From assembly GCF_024498135.1 (NCBI RefSeq), contig NZ_JANHOH010000005.1, positions 124,001 through 188,000 of the forward strand: 64,000 bases of DNA, read 5' to 3'. The notes below the pieces were generated by a model that searched no databases, was not told the DNA's origin, and was given only the letters and a program-made list of their open reading frames with translations. The stretch comes from Mucilaginibacter aquariorum. GTDB taxonomy: Bacteria > Bacteroidota > Bacteroidia > Sphingobacteriales > Sphingobacteriaceae. Both the position numbers and the translations under genes were made by a program. Of the stretch, positions 59,557 through 64,000 are shown in pieces; positions within the stretch are counted from its first letter, which is position 1; every line of letters begins with the position of its first letter.

Positions 59557-62025
59557 ATGATCAAAAATCATTTAAAGATAGCCTGGCGTATACTGCTTCA
59601 TCAGAAGGTATTTTCGCTGATTAATATATTAGGCCTGGCTATAGGGTTGGTGGCATGTCTGCTTATTGTACAGTACATTAGCTTTGAGTTAAGCTACGAT
59701 AATTTCCAGAAGAATGGGGCCGCCATATATCGTATTAAGCACCAAACATATACAGAAGGTAACTTAACAGAAAACCTGCCTAAAACATATTCGGCTGTTG
59801 GCCCGGCTTTAAAAGCCGAATTTCCGAATGTGCGGGAGATGACCCGGGTAGCCAAACTGGAAGGGCAGGTAAGTACGCAGCAGCCAGATGGTGAGATCAC
59901 CGCTTTTAATGAACGCCGCTTGTATATGGTAGATGCATCGTTCCTTAAAGTGTTTTCTTTTCCAATGGTTAAGGGGGCAGCGGCTGCTTTAAATAATCCT
60001 AACTCGGTTGTTATTACAGAATCGACAGCAAAAAAATACTTCCCTAATCAGGATGCTGTAGGCAAAACAATTAAAATACAGCAGCAAATCTCGGGCACAA
60101 ATATCACCGCAGCTGTTACAGGGATCTGCCGCGATGTGCCTGCCAATTCGCACCTGCAGTTTGATTTCCTGGTATCGCAAGATCTGAAAGCCGGCGACTG
60201 GTTATACCCGGATTTTTACACCTACGTTTTATTATCGCCACATACAAGCCAGCAGGCCTTTGAGGCACGTTTGCCTGCTTTTATGCATAAGCGTATCAGC
60301 GATGGTAACCCAAGCTCCAGCTTTACTTTAGGGAAAACCAATATTGGCAATATCCGGTTAACGCTACAGCCCCTAAAAGACATCCATTTATACTCAAACC
60401 TTACACAAGAAATAAGCACGGGTGGCAATGGCAAAATGGTGTGGTACCTGGGTTTAATAGCCGCGCTTATCCTGCTCATTGCTTACATTAATTATATAAA
60501 CCTTTCTACTGCCAAGGTGATAGAAAGGGCCAAAGAGGTAGGCATTCGTAAGGTATTGGGTTCGGAACGGATCCAGCTGGTTACACAGTTTTTGTTCGAG
60601 TCGATGCTGATCAATGTATTCAGTATTATGGTAGCGGTATTTGTGGTGATTATGTCAATGCCGTGGTTTAGCGCTTTATGTGGCGTACAAATGCAGTTTA
60701 TACTTTGGAAAGATCCTGTTTTTCTGATTGGCTTTACCGGTGTGGTAATGGCAGGTATACTACTATCGGCATTGTACCCTGCACTGGTGCTTTCCAATTA
60801 TAAACCGGTGCAGATCTTAAAAGGCAAGTTCCCAAATATGGGTAGTAATATCACCCTCCGTAAATCATTAGTAGTTTTCCAATTTGCTGCTACTATAACA
60901 TTTATGATCGGCACACTGATCGTATACCGGCAGGTTAATTTCATGAAAAGTTCTAATCAGGGCATGGATATGAAACAAACCCTAATTGTACTGGCACCGC
61001 AAAGTGTAAGGGCCGATGATGCTGCGGCAATAAATTACGCCCTTAAGGATAGTGTTTTTCAGACTGAGCTTTTACGTAACCCACGCATCCAAAGCGCTAC
61101 ATCATCGTCAAGCATTCCGGGGCAAAATATTGATTATGTGATGTCGTACAGTCGCCCCTCAACAGGTGCCGGAGAAAAGGCTGTTCGGTTACCTACATTT
61201 GAAATTGGCGGAAAGTTTATTGATCAGTTTAAGGTGAAGATAATTGCCGGCGATAATTTTAAGTTTGATAATTTTGCCCGCAGGCAACCCATGATGTTGA
61301 ACGAGGCCGCGGTTGTATCGTTAGGCTTTAAGAACGCCAAAGACGCTGTAGGGAAGATAATCCAAACAAAAAATGGAAGAGGTAGGGTGTTCGAGAATGA
61401 AATTGTGGGGGTAATAAAGAATTTCCATCAAACATCATTGAAAGACGCCTTTACGCCTATCGTTTTCAGGCAGATAGATCCATCGAGCATTACCCACTAC
61501 GAGCTGAAGGTGAACAGCGCGGATATGGCCGCCACTATTGCACAGGTTCAAAAAACATATAAAGGCGTTTTTACAGATGCTGCTTTCGATTACTTCTTCC
61601 TGGATGAGTTTTTTGATCAGCAATACAAAACGGAGCAAAATTTTGGGCAGGTGTTTAGTCTCTTCTCGGGCTTTGCCATTTTTGTGGCTTGTTTGGGGCT
61701 GTTTGGTTTAACACTTATCACCATATCACAACGCATAAAAGAGATTGGTATCCGCAAGATACTGGGTGCATCTATCACCAATATATTAGCACTGATAGCA
61801 AAAGATTTTGTGGGATTAATAATTATTGCAAACGTTATTGCCTTACCATTGGCTTATTGGGGCAGCTACCAATGGCTACAGAACTATCAATTTAGAATCC
61901 AGTTTAGCGTATGGTTCTTCGTGCTGCCCATGTTGGCGGTATTATTAATAGCTTTAACAACAATAAGCTTTAGGGCACTAAAAGCGGCGGTGGCAAACCC
62001 GGTAAAAAGTTTGCGGGCCGAATAG
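59557..62025 (+). CDS. FtsX/MacB-type ABC transporter permease 2
   Basis: The 822-residue protein is a paralogue of the preceding gene with the same layout (MIKNHLKIAWRILLHQKVFS; FtsX core KEVGIRKVLGSERIQL; C-terminal KEIGIRKILGASITNIL). It is 25 bases after the first permease and likely in one operon. In this group the pumps export peptides, antibiotics or lipids; the substrate is unknown. Confidence 0.9.
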   Translation: MIKNHLKIAWRILLHQKVFSLINILGLAIGLVACLLIVQYISFELSYDNFQKNGAAIYRIKHQTYTEGNLTENLPKTYSAVGPALKAEFPNVREMTRVAKLEGQVSTQQPDGEITAFNERRLYMVDASFLKVFSFPMVKGAAAALNNPNSVVITESTAKKYFPNQDAVGKTIKIQQQISGTNITAAVTGICRDVPANSHLQFDFLVSQDLKAGDWLYPDFYTYVLLSPHTSQQAFEARLPAFMHKRISDGNPSSSFTLGKTNIGNIRLTLQPLKDIHLYSNLTQEISTGGNGKMVWYLGLIAALILLIAYINYINLSTAKVIERAKEVGIRKVLGSERIQLVTQFLFESMLINVFSIMVAVFVVIMSMPWFSALCGVQMQFILWKDPVFLIGFTGVVMAGILLSALYPALVLSNYKPVQILKGKFPNMGSNITLRKSLVVFQFAATITFMIGTLIVYRQVNFMKSSNQGMDMKQTLIVLAPQSVRADDAAAINYALKDSVFQTELLRNPRIQSATSSSSIPGQNIDYVMSYSRPSTGAGEKAVRLPTFEIGGKFIDQFKVKIIAGDNFKFDNFARRQPMMLNEAAVVSLGFKNAKDAVGKIIQTKNGRGRVFENEIVGVIKNFHQTSLKDAFTPIVFRQIDPSSITHYELKVNSADMAATIAQVQKTYKGVFTDAAFDYFFLDEFFDQQYKTEQNFGQVFSLFSGFAIFVACLGLFGLTLITISQRIKEIGIRKILGASITNILALIAKDFVGLIIIANVIALPLAYWGSYQWLQNYQFRIQFSVWFFVLPMLAVLLIALTTISFRALKAAVANPVKSLRAE

Positions 62026-62045
62026 TAAGCAACCTTATATAATTT

Positions 62046-63503
62046 ATGAAGAAAACGATATACATCCTGTTTGCAGTATTTTTACTAAGCAGGTTTGATG
62101 CAACAGCACAATCTGCCGGTGATACCCTGCAAAAGAAAATACAATTAGTAGAGAAAAGCCTGGTTGGTATAATCCAAACAGAAGGGCAGCCGTTATGGAC
62201 CATTGAGGAACGCATGAAGCATTATAGGCTAAACGGCGTTAGTGTAGCGGTTATCCATAATTATAAAATGGAGTGGGCTAAAGGTTATGGCTGGGCTGAT
62301 GCTGCTAAAAAAATACCGGTAACCGAAAAAACGCTTTTTCAGGCGGCGTCTATAAGCAAATCGTTAAACGGGGTTGGTGTTTTAAAGCTTGTGCAAGATG
62401 GTAAGCTTGACCCGGATAAAGATATTAACCAATACCTCACCACCTGGAAATTCCCGTACGATACTGTAGCAAAAAATAAAATAATCACTACCAAAAACCT
62501 GCTTAGCCATACCGCGGGGTTAACCGTGCATGGCTTTGGTGGTTATAGTCATAAAGATACCATACCTACCATTGTACAGATCCTTAACGGAGCTAAACCT
62601 GCCAACTCAGATCCAGTCCGCTCTATGTTTGCGCCAGGCTTACGGTCCGAATATTCGGGTGGTGGTATTACCATTTCACAATTGATACTGACGGATATTA
62701 CACATCAGCCTTATGACAAGTTTATGTATGAGCAGGTACTAAAGCCCATGGGGATGACCAGCAGTACTTACACACAACCCCCGGTTAATATAAAACCTGA
62801 GCTATTGGCTACGGCATATCGTGATAACGGCAACGAGATAGAGGGCAAATACAACATTTATCCGGAACAAGCTGCCGCCGGGCTATGGACTAACCCTACC
62901 GATCTTTCTAAATATATTATTGAAACGCAACTGGCTTATCAGGGCAAATCAAGTAAGGTGCTTAATCAGGCTACTACAAAATTGAGGCTTACACCTTACC
63001 TGGATAAAGCTGCTGCCCTGGGTGTTTTTATTGATGATCTTGAAGGTACAAAATACTTTCAGCATGGCGGTGCTAATGAGGGTTTCAGATGCCAGTATTT
63101 TGGCAGCCTTGAGGGCGGCAACGGTGTAGTTGTTATGGTAAACTCTGATGATGGGTCTATTATGAACGAAATTATAAACAGCGTAGCTAAAGTTTACAAC
63201 TTTAAAGGGTTATACCGCTCAAAGGTTTATAAAGAAGTTGCTGTGGATAGCGCGGTTCTACAAAGCTATGTAGGGAAATATGAAATGAGGCCGGGCTTTA
63301 ACCTATCCATAACGCGTGAAGGAAATAAATTATATGGGCAGGCAACCGGGCAGGGCAAACTTGATCTGTTTGCTGAAGCGCAGAATAAGTTTTTCCTGAA
63401 AATTGCCCCTATCGAAATAGAGTTTATTAAGGATGATAAGGGGAAAGTTGTAACATGCAGAGTATACCAGGGTGGTGTTAACGATGCAAAAAGGATAGAA
63501 TAA
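62046..63503 (+). CDS. serine beta-lactamase-like hydrolase (class C fold)
   Basis: The 485-residue secreted protein has a signal peptide to about residue 23 and the SxxK motif SISK (in AASISKSLN), the Tyr in SEYSGGG and HGG (QHGGANEGF) of the beta-lactamase/transpeptidase fold. A C-terminal lipocalin-like DUF3471-type region follows (YVGKYEMRPGFNLSITREGNKLYGQ). It is 20 bases after the permease gene, suggesting an operon. The natural substrate may be a peptide rather than a beta-lactam. Confidence 0.88.
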   Translation: MKKTIYILFAVFLLSRFDATAQSAGDTLQKKIQLVEKSLVGIIQTEGQPLWTIEERMKHYRLNGVSVAVIHNYKMEWAKGYGWADAAKKIPVTEKTLFQAASISKSLNGVGVLKLVQDGKLDPDKDINQYLTTWKFPYDTVAKNKIITTKNLLSHTAGLTVHGFGGYSHKDTIPTIVQILNGAKPANSDPVRSMFAPGLRSEYSGGGITISQLILTDITHQPYDKFMYEQVLKPMGMTSSTYTQPPVNIKPELLATAYRDNGNEIEGKYNIYPEQAAAGLWTNPTDLSKYIIETQLAYQGKSSKVLNQATTKLRLTPYLDKAAALGVFIDDLEGTKYFQHGGANEGFRCQYFGSLEGGNGVVVMVNSDDGSIMNEIINSVAKVYNFKGLYRSKVYKEVAVDSAVLQSYVGKYEMRPGFNLSITREGNKLYGQATGQGKLDLFAEAQNKFFLKIAPIEIEFIKDDKGKVVTCRVYQGGVNDAKRIE

Positions 63504-63545
63504 TTTTTATCAAGGGATTGAAACTGTCTTAACGCAATAAAAATC

Positions 63546-64000
63546 ATGAAAATATATAAGGCATTATTTTTCGCGGTAGCTTGTTTATTCGGTATGAATT
63601 GCTTTGCACAGGAGCGTCATCAAAAGGCGGCAGATTTTACTGTAGTTAACCGGCAGTTAAGTTTTGGTGGTGATGGAAGCCTGCACCTTAATGAGGTAGA
63701 TAACGCGGGTATTGCATGGTTGAATAACACGCGATTCAAATATGGCACTATAGAGTTTGATGTTAAGGGCAACGATAAACCGCAGGGTAGTTTTGTAGGG
63801 ATAGCTTATCATGGGCTAAATGATACCACTTACGAATGTGTGTATTTTAGACCGTTTAACTTTTTGGCGGCCGATCCTGTGAGAAAAAGCCATGGGGTAC
63901 AATACATTGCCGTTCCTAAATATGACTGGCCAATGCTGAGGGAGAAATACCCGAATAAGTATGAACAGGCGGTTGTTCCGGCGCCCGATCCTAATGCATG
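63546..64000 (+). CDS. secreted protein, ConA-like (DUF1080-related?), partial
   Basis: The gene runs off the window (151 complete codons). It has a signal peptide (FFAVACLFGMNCFAQ) and a beta-rich chain with FKYGTIEFDVKGNDKPQGSFVGIAYHG, which resembles lectin-like or DUF1080-like jelly-roll domains. The 3' part is missing, so the family is not sure. It is 42 bases after the serine hydrolase. Confidence 0.6.
   Translation, partial: MKIYKALFFAVACLFGMNCFAQERHQKAADFTVVNRQLSFGGDGSLHLNEVDNAGIAWLNNTRFKYGTIEFDVKGNDKPQGSFVGIAYHGLNDTTYECVYFRPFNFLAADPVRKSHGVQYIAVPKYDWPMLREKYPNKYEQAVVPAPDPNA

Noticed and set aside
1..64000. CRISPR array, prophage, transposase or integrase
   Set aside because: No regularly spaced direct repeats and no phage or transposase-like proteins were seen; the repeats present are palindromic and dispersed.

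Overview
The window looks like chromosomal DNA of a Bacteroidota bacterium of the Sphingobacteriaceae, most like Mucilaginibacter or Pedobacter. I infer this from TAnnTTTG-type -7 promoter boxes, scarce Shine-Dalgarno sequences, a TonB-dependent receptor with an N-terminal carboxypeptidase-like domain, DUF4397, DUF1080 and TlpA/DUF4369-like proteins, a YtxJ bacillithiol protein, and short palindromic repeats between genes. I see no prophage, transposase, CRISPR array or rRNA operon. One tRNA-Ser is present.

Layout. 1-9 kb: the end of a lytic transglycosylase, a repeat-filled gap, uvrA, a yefM-yoeB toxin-antitoxin pair with a recognisable operator, the NAD(P)HX repair enzyme, and a leftward lipA-ECF sigma-anti-sigma operon. 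9-18 kb: housekeeping genes (ytxJ, a 35-residue lipoprotein, ribH, a TPR protein, recF, a DUF721 gene, ndk, nrnA, two FKBP isomerases, tatD, asparaginase). 18-32 kb: a LytS/LytTR two-component pair, two short-chain dehydrogenase/epimerase genes, a GbsR-regulator-led cluster (DCC oxidoreductase, TIGR01777 epimerase, membrane protein, SRPBCC, luciferase-like), small DUF genes and a DPP-IV peptidase. 32-35.6 kb: an AhpD-like protein, a GMC oxidoreductase and a sugar isomerase.

35.6-47.6 kb is the most unusual part and appears to be sulfur- and redox-controlled. A SAM-I riboswitch precedes a cysteine desulfurase and a DsbD-N-like protein. A second, divergent SAM-I-like element precedes two tandem TlpA-like thioredoxins. 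Two tiny unannotated ORFs ending in runs of cysteine codons (CCCL and CCCMCM) lie in the leader between the two units; the second begins 5 nt after the riboswitch. This suggests serial SAM and cysteine sensing. Downstream are YceI, a di-haem peroxidase, a TonB receptor, a DUF4397 lipoprotein and an exported superoxide dismutase.

47.6-64 kb: tRNA-Ser(GGA), a polyprenyl synthetase, the diadenylate cyclase cdaA, a secreted repeat protein, a DUF1569 protein, an M1 aminopeptidase, a Gfo/Idh/MocA plus DUF1080 sugar pair, two FtsX/MacB-type permeases, a serine hydrolase and a partial secreted protein.

Several families of short palindromic repeats sit in the intergenic gaps, and two similar orphan leftward terminator units (about 6.1 and 48.1 kb) may be small RNAs. 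All functional assignments rest on recognising families and motifs by eye; no database search was run.
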